This document shows, piece after piece, positions 41,894-50,781 of a stretch of DNA of 64,000 nt. The DNA is from an uncultured Bacilli bacterium (lineage in GTDB: Bacteria > Bacillota_I > Bacilli_A > RF39 > UBA660). The stretch covers positions 45,344 through 109,343 of the forward strand of contig CALVKK010000001.1 of assembly GCA_944332645.1 (NCBI GenBank), written 5' to 3'. A program made the translations under genes and the position numbers. Within the stretch, counting starts at the first letter, position 1. Each line of letters begins with the position of its first letter. The notes below the pieces were generated by a model, which was not told the origin of the DNA, did no database searches, and saw nothing but the letters and a program-made list of their open reading frames with translations.

Positions 41894-42805
41894 TTAAATT
41901 TTTTTTATTGTTGTACCTTGATAATAATACTTTAATATTTCATCATATTTATAACCTTTTAACGCCATAGCTTGAGCTCCATATTGACTCATTCCAACGC
42001 CATGACCATAACCTTTAGTAGTTATATATACATTTTGATCGTCTTGTCGAATTGTAAAATAATTAGATTTTAGATTTAGTTTATTAACCACTGTATTCCC
42101 ATCAAAAAAAACATCATTAATTTTAATTTTTTTTGTTCTTCCTGTACTAGTAGTTTCAATCGTTTCCAACTTAATTGTCGGTTGATATGATATACCTAAC
42201 TTACTATAAAAATCCTCAAGACTAAAAGTATAATTTACTTCATAAACTGGTGAAATTTCATCCCATGTTGAACTCACACTTTGTAAATAAGGCAATTTGT
42301 TTGTAAATACCTCTTCACTATTTTCTGTATATCCAACACTAGTTGAAAAAAACATAGCATCGATTACTTCACCATCATATTCTAAATATTCGTTATGTGT
42401 TTCTAAAACTGCTTTCTTAATTTTGTTGATATTATCAATATAATCATCTTTCCACACACTCTTTAAATATTCATCATCTAAATACACTTGATTCATTACT
42501 GTATCAACTACATCATATTCTTTATTTTTGTTATATTCCATTTTTTTCATAACATAACTGCGAGCAGCTACTGCTTGTGCCTTCAAAGCTTCAATATTAA
42601 AAGATATTGGCATTTCACCAGCCAAGACACCAACTATATATTCTTCAAAAGGTACTTTAATAATTTCATCAGTTTCTTCTTGTTTAACACGAACAACCAT
42701 ATTAGATGTATATTTAAATTTAATTTCATTATCTTTTATAAAAAAATTGACAACTAAATATGGTATCAATATAATTAAACAAGTTAAAAGCAGTATTCTT
42801 TTCAT
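41894..42805 (-). CDS. spoIID: Stage II sporulation protein SpoIID (lytic transglycosylase)
   Basis: 303 residues: N-terminal signal anchor (about 4-24), then the SpoIID domain with PFEEYIVGVLAGEMPISFNI, ALKAQAVAARSYVMKKM and the conserved end TKGYGHGVGMSQYGAQAMA. It cuts glycan strands, with SpoIIP and SpoIIM, to drive engulfment. The mRNA leader can form a 9-bp stem around its ribosome site. Same strand and order as Bacillus (spoIID then spoIIQ). Confidence 0.95.
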   Translation of the reverse strand: MKRILLLTCLIILIPYLVVNFFIKDNEIKFKYTSNMVVRVKQEETDEIIKVPFEEYIVGVLAGEMPISFNIEALKAQAVAARSYVMKKMEYNKNKEYDVVDTVMNQVYLDDEYLKSVWKDDYIDNINKIKKAVLETHNEYLEYDGEVIDAMFFSTSVGYTENSEEVFTNKLPYLQSVSSTWDEISPVYEVNYTFSLEDFYSKLGISYQPTIKLETIETTSTGRTKKIKINDVFFDGNTVVNKLNLKSNYFTIRQDDQNVYITTKGYGHGVGMSQYGAQAMALKGYKYDEILKYYYQGTTIKKI

Positions 42806-42834
42806 AATATCATCCCCAATATTAAAATACTGCT
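42789..42834 (-). promoter_or_regulatory. Hairpin enclosing the spoIID ribosome site and start codon
   Basis: On the minus strand AGCAGTATT (leader) and AATACTGCT (codons 4-6) are perfect complements. The loop between them holds GGGGATGA and the ATG. Closing this stem could slow translation of spoIID. The leader length and transcription start are not known. Confidence 0.35.
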
Positions 42835-42841
42835 ATCTATA

Positions 42842-43048
42842 CTAAATTATACGCGTTGTCATAAAAAAATCATAAAAAAAGTTAACGACTAAATACGACA
42901 AACTCATTGCTAAAAACACAAATAAAATTCTGGCTTGATAATAACGATTTTTCTTAAACACATTTTGAATATTTATACTGTCTAAAGCAAGAAGAGAAAA
43001 AGGAAACACAATCAAATACAAAATTGTTTTAATTGTCATAGTTATCAA
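42842..43048 (-). CDS. DUF1146 membrane protein (YwzB-like)
   Basis: 68 residues with two transmembrane helices (about 5-22 and 40-60) joined by a basic loop (KKNRYYQAR). Size and SLLALDSINI/SYLVVNFFYDF pattern match DUF1146, which neighbours spoIID/murA in Bacillus. It overlaps the end of rpiB by 20 bp. Function unknown. Confidence 0.75.
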   Translation of the reverse strand: MITMTIKTILYLIVFPFSLLALDSINIQNVFKKNRYYQARILFVFLAMSLSYLVVNFFYDFFMTTRII

Positions 43049-43457
43049 TCATTTCTACTCGTCTTTTGTGTTTTTCTTCATTTGAAAAATTTGTAGTTAA
43101 AAAAGCTTTTATAATTTCCTTATAATTTTGTGTTTTCTCTCCTAATGCTATAACATTAATATTATTATGACTTCTAGCTAATATTGCTTCTTCTAATTCA
43201 TTAATTTTAGCACATCTTATTCCACGAACTTTATTACATGCAATACTCATTCCAATTCCTGTACCACAAATCAAAATACCTCGATCTATTTTTTTATCTT
43301 TGATTGCTTCACCAATTTTATAAGCATATTGTGGATAATCGACACTTTCAATCGAATTGGTTCCATAATCGATTACTTGGTAATCAGCATTTAAATATTT
43401 TTTTATTTTTTCTTTTAAAATCACGCCACGGTGATCACTTGCTATTCCTATTTTCAT
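43029..43457 (-). CDS. rpiB: Ribose-5-phosphate isomerase B
   Basis: 142 residues, full length. It interconverts ribose-5-phosphate and ribulose-5-phosphate. SDHRGVILKEKI at the start binds phosphate, ICGTGIGMSIACNK holds the catalytic Cys, and ARSHNNINVIALGE completes the site. The start follows GAGGTGATAGA. A perfect inverted repeat lies about 40 bp upstream (43496-43520). Confidence 0.93.
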   Translation of the reverse strand: MKIGIASDHRGVILKEKIKKYLNADYQVIDYGTNSIESVDYPQYAYKIGEAIKDKKIDRGILICGTGIGMSIACNKVRGIRCAKINELEEAILARSHNNINVIALGEKTQNYKEIIKAFLTTNFSNEEKHKRRVEMIDNYDN

Positions 43458-43495
43458 TCTATCACCTCTTCAAATTTATAATTTAAATTACTTTA

Positions 43496-43520
43496 GTGAC
43501 AACTGGTAACAATTTGTCAC
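43496..43520. promoter_or_regulatory. 7-bp inverted repeat upstream of rpiB
   Basis: GTGACAA and TTGTCAC around 11 bases, in the gap between rpmE and rpiB. Possible regulator site; no promoter boxes were fixed with confidence. Confidence 0.4.
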
Positions 43521-43592
43521 AGTTTTATTTTCAAAATTATCTCCTTTCTAATATCTATATTTTAATTATAACACGATAATGCAATTAAAAAG

Positions 43593-43617
43593 AAAAAAAC
43601 TGCAATTAAGCAGTTTT
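43593..43617 (-). terminator. Terminator of rpmE
   Basis: Minus-strand stem AAAACTGC/GCAGTTTT with loop TTAATT and a T-rich tail; the stem overlaps the end of the rpmE frame. Confidence 0.8.
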
Positions 43618-43821
43618 ATCTTGATTAAGTCCATACTTGCGATTGAATTTTTCAACACGTCCAGTTTTTGTAGCAGTTCCTTGTTTTCCAGTAAAGAATG
43701 GATGACACTTATCGCAAACCTCTAGGTGCACTTCTTTTTTATTAGAGTTTACTGTAAAACTATTGCCACAAGCACAAGTAACTTTCGTTTCCATATATTC
43801 TGGATGAATTCCCTTTTTCAT
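43606..43821 (-). CDS. rpmE: 50S ribosomal protein L31, zinc-binding form
   Basis: 71 residues. [20 protein letters not shown], then [13 protein letters not shown] and [11 protein letters not shown] are typical of L31. Four Cys (CAC and CDKC) make the zinc site, so this is the C+ form used when zinc is sufficient. The start at 43821 follows GGAGATATAATT. Confidence 0.95.
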   Translation of the reverse strand: MKKGIHPEYMETKVTCACGNSFTVNSNKKEVHLEVCDKCHPFFTGKQGTATKTGRVEKFNRKYGLNQDKTA

Positions 43822-43928
43822 AATTATATCTCCTTCCGCCATGACAAAATTAAGTCATAGAAATTTAATGCTCCTATATTATAACAAATATAAATAATAA
43901 AAAGCAAGTATTTTTTATAATTTCTTCT

Positions 43929-44642
43929 TTAATTATAAATTTCTTTTTTAATTGTTTCTATTATCTTTTGTGAAATCAATTCATACCCTTGTTTGTTTGG
44001 AAAATAAGTATTTGCACTGTCAAAATATTTTATATTCTTAAAATCTTCATAAATGTCTATATATTTTATATTATAATTTTGCGCTATGTTTTTCATTCTC
44101 ACATTAGCATAGTCAAAAAATTCGTTTAATTCTTCTTCACCCAAATAATTATGAATACCAATATACATTACTTCTTTCTTACAATAATCTCTAATTAACT
44201 TAAACAATTTTTCAATATCTGCTGTTACTTCATCAAATTTGTCATATAAATCATTTATCCCAAAATCATTGTTAAAAGTAATGTTACTAAACAAATCGTT
44301 CATCCCTATCGAAATCGTGACAACATCTGCTTTAATCAAAGCATTTTGCAATGTTCTTTCTTTTCCTTCAACAGTTATTTTTATATTCTCTTCAATTTCT
44401 TTAATTATATCGATACTGCGATTATTATTTTTGGCCAAATTAACAAAGTTATCTAATTTTCCTTCACTTTTTAGAAAGTCTATTACATAATCAGTATAAC
44501 CGTAATCATTAGTACCATAAGTATTCATACCATTCGCTAAAGAATCGCCTAAAGATAAGTAATATATGTCTTTGTCCTTAAAACCTAAATAAATTAAAAA
44601 TACTGATAAAGCAATAATAATTATAGTTAATATTTTTTTCAT
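43929..44642 (-). CDS. SGNH/GDSL-family hydrolase with altered His
   Basis: 237 residues with an N-terminal signal anchor (about 4-20). GDSL block SLGDSLANG holds the Ser, GMND the fourth block. The usual HPN of the last block reads FPNKQGY, so the catalytic His position appears to be Phe. Similar secreted hydrolases (YpmR-like) act on acyl esters at the cell surface. It may be weak, use another His, or be non-catalytic. Monocistronic, between terminators. Confidence 0.75.
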   Translation of the reverse strand: MKKILTIIIIALSVFLIYLGFKDKDIYYLSLGDSLANGMNTYGTNDYGYTDYVIDFLKSEGKLDNFVNLAKNNNRSIDIIKEIEENIKITVEGKERTLQNALIKADVVTISIGMNDLFSNITFNNDFGINDLYDKFDEVTADIEKLFKLIRDYCKKEVMYIGIHNYLGEEELNEFFDYANVRMKNIAQNYNIKYIDIYEDFKNIKYFDSANTYFPNKQGYELISQKIIETIKKEIYN

Positions 44643-44652
44643 ATTTCCCCCT

Positions 44653-44675
44653 AAAAAAAGTAGATTATTCTACTT
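44653..44675 (-). terminator. Terminator of murA
   Basis: Minus-strand stem AAGTAGA/TCTACTT with loop ATAA and a T run, 24 bases beyond the murA stop. Confidence 0.8.
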
Positions 44676-44698
44676 AATTATATTATATATTAACCAAA

Positions 44699-45952
44699 TT
44701 ATTCATCGAGTAAACTAATATCAGCACCAACATTTTTAAGTTTATTAATTATATTTTCATATCCTCTTAAAATATGATCAACTTCGTTTATAACAGTAGT
44801 ACCACTGGCTTTTAATCCTGCTAAAACCAAACAAGCGCCTGCCCTTAAGTCAGTAGCTGTCACTTCTTTACCAATTAAGTTTTTCGGTCCATTAATGTAT
44901 ATTTTTGATTCATCAATAATTATATCAGCACCCATTTCATTCAAGTATTTTACATTTTGAAATCTATTTTCATATATAGTTTCTTCTAACACTGAAACAC
45001 CATTACAGCCAACTAATAAAGTCGTTATGGGCTGTTGGAGGTCAGTGGGAAAACCCGGATATCCTAATGTTTTGATATCTACAGGTTTTATATTTTTAGC
45101 TGTAGATATTATCATGTAATCATCATATACTTCTAAAGGTATTCTCATTTCCTTTAATTTTAAAATTAAAGACTCTATATGCTCTGGAATTATATTATCT
45201 ATTCTTAATTTGTTACCCACCAATGCTCCAGCAATAGCATAAGTTCCTGCTTCAATTCGATCAGGAATAACTTCAGTAAAACCACCATTAAGACGTGATA
45301 CTCCCGTTATTCTTATTTCACTAGTTCCTGCTCCTGTTATTTTAGCTCCTATATTATTCAAAAAAGTTGCAACATTGACAATCTCTGGTTCTTTGGCAGC
45401 ATTGTCGATTACAGTTTGACCTTTCGCTTTTACTGCAGCTAACATTATATTGATAGTAGCTCCGACACTTGGAACATCCAAATATATATTATTTCCTTTC
45501 AAATTTTCAGCCGTTATTAAGTATTTATTTCCATCTTCTTCAATCTTAGCACCTAAAGCTTCAAAACCTTTTAAATGTAAATTTATTGGTCTATCACCAA
45601 TCGAGCAACCACCTGGAAAATAAATTTCTGCTTTTTTATACTTTCCTAACAAAGCTCCCATAAAATAATATGAAGCTCGCAATTTTTTTGCCTTTGCTTC
45701 AGGTATCTCTTTGTTTTCTAAGTTTATTTGATCTATAATAATTCTTTCATTATCTCTTGAAACTTTTGCACCTAGATATTCTAATATTTCACTTAAGGCA
45801 TCAATATCAGAAATATTAGGAACATTATCGATTGTTACGATTCCATCAGATAACAAAGAAGCAGGAATTAACGCAACAGCGCTATTTTTAGCACCACTTA
45901 TTTTAATTGTTCCACTTAATTCCTTTGCTCCATTTATCTTTATTTTTTTCAT
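44699..45952 (-). CDS. murA: UDP-N-acetylglucosamine 1-carboxyvinyltransferase
   Basis: 417 residues, full length. First committed peptidoglycan step: adds enolpyruvyl from PEP to UDP-GlcNAc. GGCSIGDRPINLHLKGFE holds the active-site Cys, which is also the fosfomycin target; DLRAGACLVLAGLKA is the C-terminal signature. The start at 45952 is the second ATG, because GGAGG abuts the first. In Bacillus, two paralogues exist; position near spoIID suits murAA. Confidence 0.95.
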   Translation of the reverse strand: MKKIKINGAKELSGTIKISGAKNSAVALIPASLLSDGIVTIDNVPNISDIDALSEILEYLGAKVSRDNERIIIDQINLENKEIPEAKAKKLRASYYFMGALLGKYKKAEIYFPGGCSIGDRPINLHLKGFEALGAKIEEDGNKYLITAENLKGNNIYLDVPSVGATINIMLAAVKAKGQTVIDNAAKEPEIVNVATFLNNIGAKITGAGTSEIRITGVSRLNGGFTEVIPDRIEAGTYAIAGALVGNKLRIDNIIPEHIESLILKLKEMRIPLEVYDDYMIISTAKNIKPVDIKTLGYPGFPTDLQQPITTLLVGCNGVSVLEETIYENRFQNVKYLNEMGADIIIDESKIYINGPKNLIGKEVTATDLRAGACLVLAGLKASGTTVINEVDHILRGYENIINKLKNVGADISLLDE

Positions 45953-45992
45953 AAACATCCTCCACTACTATATTTGTATGTATTTTTCTCAT

Positions 45993-46844
45993 TTATGCCC
46001 TATCATTACTACCAAATAGAATAACTTTTTCTTTGATCATTTCTTTCATTGCCTTTTCACCAGCTTTTATAATTTTGCGTGGGTCATACACTTTTTGATT
46101 TACTTGTAAAAATTGTCTTACACCTTGACTCCAAGCAATTTGCAATTCAGTATTAATGTTGATTTTGCATATACCACAACTAATTGCTTTCTGTATCAAA
46201 TCATCTGGTATGCCTGAACCACCATGTAAAACTAAGGGTATATTAACTAATTTATGGATTTTTTCCATTCTTATAAAATCTAGTTTTGGTTTTCCTTTAT
46301 AAATTCCATGAACACTACCTAAAGCTGGAGCTAGAAAATCAATATTAGTGCTATCAACTAATTTTACTGCATCTTCTATTTTGGCATAGGCTAGTTCATT
46401 AGCAACACCATCTTCTTCTCCACCAACTGCTCCTACTTCTGCTTCAACTGTTACATTTTTATCTTTAGCATATAAAACAACTTGTTTAGTTATATTTATG
46501 TTTTCTTCTAAAGGATATTTTGATGCATCGATCATAACTGAAGTAAATCCATTATCAATAGCTTTAACGCAACTTTCATAACTACTTCCATGATCTAAAT
46601 GCAAAGCAACAGGAATTGTTATGTTTAAATCACTAATTAAAGATTTAACTAGATTAGAAACTGTCTTATATCCACCCATATATTTAATAGCACCTTCACT
46701 AACTCCTAATATAACTGGGCTATTTAATTCTTGACATTCTTCTAAAATAAACCTTGTCCATTCTAAATTATTTATATTAAATTGTGGTACGGCATATTTC
46801 CCACTATCGGCTTTATTAAGCATTTCTTTCATATTAACTAACAT
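45993..46844 (-). CDS. fba: Fructose-bisphosphate aldolase, class II
   Basis: 283 residues. Zinc aldolase of glycolysis, cleaving fructose-1,6-bisphosphate. Metal ligands in ALHLDHGSS, EAEVGAVGGEEDG, GSVHGIYKG and LVLHGGSGIP; phosphate loop ININTELQ. The start follows GGTGATAGA. Standing alone on the minus strand next to murA, as in several Bacilli. Confidence 0.93.
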   Translation of the reverse strand: MLVNMKEMLNKADSGKYAVPQFNINNLEWTRFILEECQELNSPVILGVSEGAIKYMGGYKTVSNLVKSLISDLNITIPVALHLDHGSSYESCVKAIDNGFTSVMIDASKYPLEENINITKQVVLYAKDKNVTVEAEVGAVGGEEDGVANELAYAKIEDAVKLVDSTNIDFLAPALGSVHGIYKGKPKLDFIRMEKIHKLVNIPLVLHGGSGIPDDLIQKAISCGICKININTELQIAWSQGVRQFLQVNQKVYDPRKIIKAGEKAMKEMIKEKVILFGSNDRA

Positions 46845-46949
46845 TCTATCACCAATTTAATTATATATATTTTTTATTATAAAATCAATAATTTTAATAT
46901 TATGTATGTCAAAAATGTGTTATATTATACGGACAGAAAGGAGATATTT

Positions 46950-47261
46950 ATGGCAAAAATTCCAATGAAAATATGGATAAAATATAGTCTTGGACTTAAA
47001 ACGGAACTAACAGAAGATGAAAAAAAAGAGATACAAGTATGTGAATTTGCAATGCATCTTTTAGTTCCAACTGAAAGTATTAATAGATATATAAACTTAA
47101 TGGGAGGAATTGATAATGTTATAAATGATATTTTTAAAATAGAATATTTAGCTGATTTATATAAAGTACCTACAATAATAATTAAATTAAAATTAGATTA
47201 TTTATCAAATAAAAACATTGAAGAAATTTCTAAAACTAAAGAATTTAAATTAAATACATAA
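46950..47261 (+). CDS. ImmA/IrrE-like protein lacking the protease motif
   Basis: 103 residues. EIQVCEFAMHLLVPTESINR and IEYLADLYKVPTIIIKLKLD resemble the C-terminal half of ImmA/IrrE metallopeptidases (ExxANxFAxxLLMP and the helix after it), but the HExxH motif is absent. So it is a shortened relative without visible catalytic site. Start at 46950 after AGAAAGGAGATATTT. Its 3' end overlaps the convergent transporter by 17 bp. Confidence 0.5.
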   Translation: MAKIPMKIWIKYSLGLKTELTEDEKKEIQVCEFAMHLLVPTESINRYINLMGGIDNVINDIFKIEYLADLYKVPTIIIKLKLDYLSNKNIEEISKTKEFKLNT

Positions 47262-47763
47262 ATGCAATAATTATTAATATTAAGCCACCAATTATGGTAG
47301 ATGTTTTACCTATAATATTATTTATTTTTTTACCTAGTATTAATCCTAAATAAGTAAAAGATAAGCTAAATAAAGAAAATATTGTAGAACAATATAAATA
47401 ATTCTTACTAATAACATTTAAGCCAATACCTACTGAGAAACTATCAACGCTTACAGCTAAACCAAATAATAACATTTGTTTAAAACTAACAATATTTTTA
47501 ATATCTTCTTCTTTAAATGTTTCATAAATCATTTGAATACCAATGATAAATAAAATAATAAAAACTATTATATTAGGGTTATTTATATATTTTAATATAA
47601 TATTACCTAAAAACAAACCTAATAATGGCATAATAAAATGATAAACTCCAACTGTTAAAGACAATTTATATATGTCTTTTTTATTTAAATTTAAAGTACC
47701 ATACGCCAAAGCTAAAGAAAAAGCATCCATACTAAGACTAATCGCAATTATAATTACTAGCAT
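47245..47763 (-). CDS. MntP/YtaF-like manganese efflux protein
   Basis: 172 residues, six predicted transmembrane helices. The two halves each carry a conserved Asp motif: SLSMDAFSLALAYG (about 9-22) and GLAVSVDSFSVGIGLNV (about 100-116), as in MntP/DUF204 pumps. Probably exports Mn2+; ion choice is inferred. No Mn riboswitch is visible upstream. Confidence 0.85.
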   Translation of the reverse strand: MLVIIIAISLSMDAFSLALAYGTLNLNKKDIYKLSLTVGVYHFIMPLLGLFLGNIILKYINNPNIIVFIILFIIGIQMIYETFKEEDIKNIVSFKQMLLFGLAVSVDSFSVGIGLNVISKNYLYCSTIFSLFSLSFTYLGLILGKKINNIIGKTSTIIGGLILIIIAFMYLI

Positions 47764-47809
47764 TAAAAAATCCTCCTACAAAAATATATTTGTAAAAGAA
47801 TTTTTTAGA

Positions 47810-48466
47810 CTACTTACTCCAATCAATCGGTATAATATTTTTACTTATTAAAAAATTATTTGTTTTAGAAAAAGGACAACTACCAAAAAAGCCATTATAA
47901 GCTGATAGAGGTGAAGGATGAACTGATTCAACAATATAGTGATTTTTATTAGTTATTAATTTTTTCTTACTCCTTGCATATCCACCCCATAAAATAAACA
48001 CAATTGGTTCTTCTCTTTCGTTTAATAGTTTTATAATATTATCTGTAAATATTTCCCAACCTTTTTCTTTATGAGATAAAGGAGTATCCTTTACAACGCT
48101 CATAATACTATTTAATAATAATACACCTTGTTTAGCCCAATTAGTTAAATCATTGTTCATTTTTTTTATACCTAAATCATTTTCTAATTCTTTAAATATA
48201 TTTGCTAATGAAGGTGGACGTTTAACATTATCTCTAACTGAAAATGATAATCCATGTGCTTCATTTTCTCCATGATAAGGATCTTGACCTAATATTACTA
48301 CTTTTACCCCATCATAATCTGTATATCTTAAAGCATTAAAAATATCTTTATACTGTGGATAACATATTTTATTTTTATATTCATTTTTTACAAATACGCC
48401 TAATTTTTTAAAATAATCTTTTTTTAATTCATCTTTTAAAATTATATCCCAATTCTTATTAATCAT
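47810..48466 (-). CDS. ung: Uracil-DNA glycosylase
   Basis: 218 residues, full length. Removes uracil from DNA. Water-activating loop GQDPYHGENEAHGLSFSV with catalytic Asp, and the minor-groove loop HPSPLSAYNGFFG. The start at 48466 follows GTAGGTGTTAGTT; the longer reading starts at GTG. Ten bases downstream of the transporter gene. Confidence 0.95.
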   Translation of the reverse strand: MINKNWDIILKDELKKDYFKKLGVFVKNEYKNKICYPQYKDIFNALRYTDYDGVKVVILGQDPYHGENEAHGLSFSVRDNVKRPPSLANIFKELENDLGIKKMNNDLTNWAKQGVLLLNSIMSVVKDTPLSHKEKGWEIFTDNIIKLLNEREEPIVFILWGGYARSKKKLITNKNHYIVESVHPSPLSAYNGFFGSCPFSKTNNFLISKNIIPIDWSK

Positions 48467-48475
48467 AACTAACAC

Positions 48476-49777
48476 CTACTTCATTTTATCACATTCCTTA
48501 TATCTTCTCAATTCGAATATTACATCTTTTTTCAATTTCATAATCGCATATATATTGATAATAGCTAAAATCGCAGTTAATATATTTACCACTTGCCAGA
48601 TAAGATTCGCCGATATGATAGAACTCATTAATAATACAACGCAACTAATGAATTTTAATAAAAAACTTTTTTTATTATTAACTTTAGTTAAAAATTTTAA
48701 ATTTGATTGAGCATCATAAAATCCCGATAAAATCGTCGAAAATGAAAATAAAATAATTGATAAAATGACAATTATATTACCGAAATTACCAATATGATAA
48801 ATAAAAGCATCTTGCGTTATTTCAATTCCATTTAAATTACTTGACATAATTGTAACATCCGAAGTCAAAATAACTAAAGCTGTAGCTGTACAAATTAGGA
48901 AAGTAGTAATATAAACCCCAATTATTTGAACATATCCTTGACTAACAGGAAAATCTGTCTCAACTGTGGAAGCCGCTATAGCACCTGTTCCTAACCCCGC
49001 TTCATTAGAAAATATTCCCCTTTGAATTCCTACAATTATAGTTCCAACTAATCCAAAGCCTAAAGCTTGAAAATTAAAAGCCTCTTTTACGATCGCTTTT
49101 AACACAAATGGAATCAAATTTAAATTGTTAAAAATAATGAATATTGATGTAATTAAATAAATAAGAGTCATAATAGGAACTAGTTTAGAAGAAACCTTAA
49201 AGATTCTCTTAACACCTCTACTAAATATAAAAAGTGATAACATCATAATAACTAATCCAATTATAATCGGTTGTATATTTAAAAAATTAGTTATAGAATT
49301 TGTAATTGTATTAGATTGAATACTCAAAAAACCAACAATTTGACTAATTACAATAATATATGCGTACAATCTACCTAATCTCTTATCATTTAATCCGTTT
49401 TTTAAATAATAGCTAGGTCCACCTTTATATATCTTTTCTTCATCTTTTTCTTTGTATTTTACACCTAAAACTGTTTCAGCAAAAACATTACTTGCTGAAA
49501 TAAATCCAATTATCCACATCCAAAAAATAGAGCCAATTCCCCCAAGGCAAATGGCTAAAGCAATGCCAGCAATACTGCCTACACCAATTCTTCCTCCTAA
49601 CACCATCATTAAAGACTCAAAAGGAGTAATAACGGTATTACTCTTTTTTTTAATATTTTTGATCATCTGTTTAATGTTAAATTGAACAAATTTAAGTTTA
49701 AAAGTATAGTAAATGCCAGCATAAACTATCATTGCTGTAGCTATGGCCCATAATATACTATCAATTACTTTAAGCAT
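48476..49777 (-). CDS. Sodium:alanine symporter (AGCS family)
   Basis: 433 residues with about eleven transmembrane helices. Family signatures: FESLMMVLGGRIGVGSIAGI near the start, GGPSYYLKNGL and QRGIFSNEAGLGTGAIAAST. Brings alanine or glycine into the cell with Na+. A C-terminal basic tail follows the last helix. It precedes ung on the minus strand. Confidence 0.93.
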   Translation of the reverse strand: MLKVIDSILWAIATAMIVYAGIYYTFKLKFVQFNIKQMIKNIKKKSNTVITPFESLMMVLGGRIGVGSIAGIALAICLGGIGSIFWMWIIGFISASNVFAETVLGVKYKEKDEEKIYKGGPSYYLKNGLNDKRLGRLYAYIIVISQIVGFLSIQSNTITNSITNFLNIQPIIIGLVIMMLSLFIFSRGVKRIFKVSSKLVPIMTLIYLITSIFIIFNNLNLIPFVLKAIVKEAFNFQALGFGLVGTIIVGIQRGIFSNEAGLGTGAIAASTVETDFPVSQGYVQIIGVYITTFLICTATALVILTSDVTIMSSNLNGIEITQDAFIYHIGNFGNIIVILSIILFSFSTILSGFYDAQSNLKFLTKVNNKKSFLLKFISCVVLLMSSIISANLIWQVVNILTAILAIINIYAIMKLKKDVIFELRRYKECDKMK

Positions 49778-49826
49778 TATATCACCTATTTAAAGTATAT
49801 TAGGGTTTTATTGATAAAGAACAATG

Positions 49827-50651
49827 TTAAATATTATTAGCAATATCAATAAATATATCGATATCAAGTTGTTCAGCTCTAGCCGTTAAATCTAAATTAT
49901 ATTTTCGTAAAATTTCTTCAATTTTATTTAAATCGTAACCTTTTAAATTATTTCTTAAATTTTTTCTTTTTTGTTTAAAGCTATCTTTAACTAACTTAAA
50001 AAATATTTGTTCATTCTTTAAATAAGAGTGGTCTTTTTTGGCAAATTCTACCACTATGCTATCGACATTAGGTTTTGGAATAAAAACATTACGGCTAACA
50101 TCTAAAATTTTTTTTATTTCAAAATAATAGTTTAAATAAACGGATAAAGAACTATAGTCTTTACTGTTAGGTTTCGCCTTAAACCGATTGCCCACTTCTT
50201 TTTGTACCATTACAATAATTTTGTCTAATGGAAGTTTATATTCAATTATTTTTACTAAAATTGGTGTTGTAATATAATATGGCAAATTTGCTACCACATA
50301 TAGCTTTTTAAATTTATATTTCCAGATTTCCAAGGGTACATTTTCGCTTAAAAAATCATTATAGATTATCTTGACATTACTAAATTCTTTTAAATTGCTT
50401 TCTAATACCGGTTTTAAGGTGGTATCGATTTCATAGCATAAAACATTCTGAGCCTCTTGCGCTAATTTATAAGTTAAAGCTCCTACACCAGGACCTATTT
50501 CTAAAACTAATGTATCTTTGTCAATATTTGCTTTTTTTATAATCATATCGATAATATTTTCATCAATTATGAAATTTTGACCAAAATTTTTTTTCAATAC
50601 AATATTTTGATTTTCTAATATTTCTTTTGTTTTTTTAGGTGAATACTGCAT
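49827..50651 (-). CDS. rsmA: 16S rRNA dimethyladenosine transferase
   Basis: 274 residues. Dimethylates two adjacent adenosines in helix 45 of 16S rRNA during 30S maturation. FGQNFIIDENII, SAM loop EIGPGVGALTYKL and NLPYYITTPIL are diagnostic. Start at 50651 after AAAGGATGAGTTT. Upstream lie the 3D-domain gene and tatD, the Bacillus order. Confidence 0.95.
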   Translation of the reverse strand: MQYSPKKTKEILENQNIVLKKNFGQNFIIDENIIDMIIKKANIDKDTLVLEIGPGVGALTYKLAQEAQNVLCYEIDTTLKPVLESNLKEFSNVKIIYNDFLSENVPLEIWKYKFKKLYVVANLPYYITTPILVKIIEYKLPLDKIIVMVQKEVGNRFKAKPNSKDYSSLSVYLNYYFEIKKILDVSRNVFIPKPNVDSIVVEFAKKDHSYLKNEQIFFKLVKDSFKQKRKNLRNNLKGYDLNKIEEILRKYNLDLTARAEQLDIDIFIDIANNI

Positions 50652-50758
50652 AAACTCATCCTTTCGACTTATCTCATTTATCATTTAAAATTTACTTTTA
50701 GATTTTCAATAATAGTTGCCAACAAGTAAATTATATCATTTCAATTCTAACAATTCAA

Positions 50759-50781
50759 TAAAAAACAGGGATTACCATCCC
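50759..50781 (-). terminator. Terminator of the 3D-domain gene
   Basis: GGGAT-GGTA-ATCCC hairpin on the minus strand plus T run; the stem overlaps the stop codon. Confidence 0.7.

Noticed and set aside
46845..46949. Longer N-terminus for the ImmA-like gene from 46902
   Set aside because: AGAAAGGAGATATTT lies directly before the ATG at 46950 and would be inside the longer frame.
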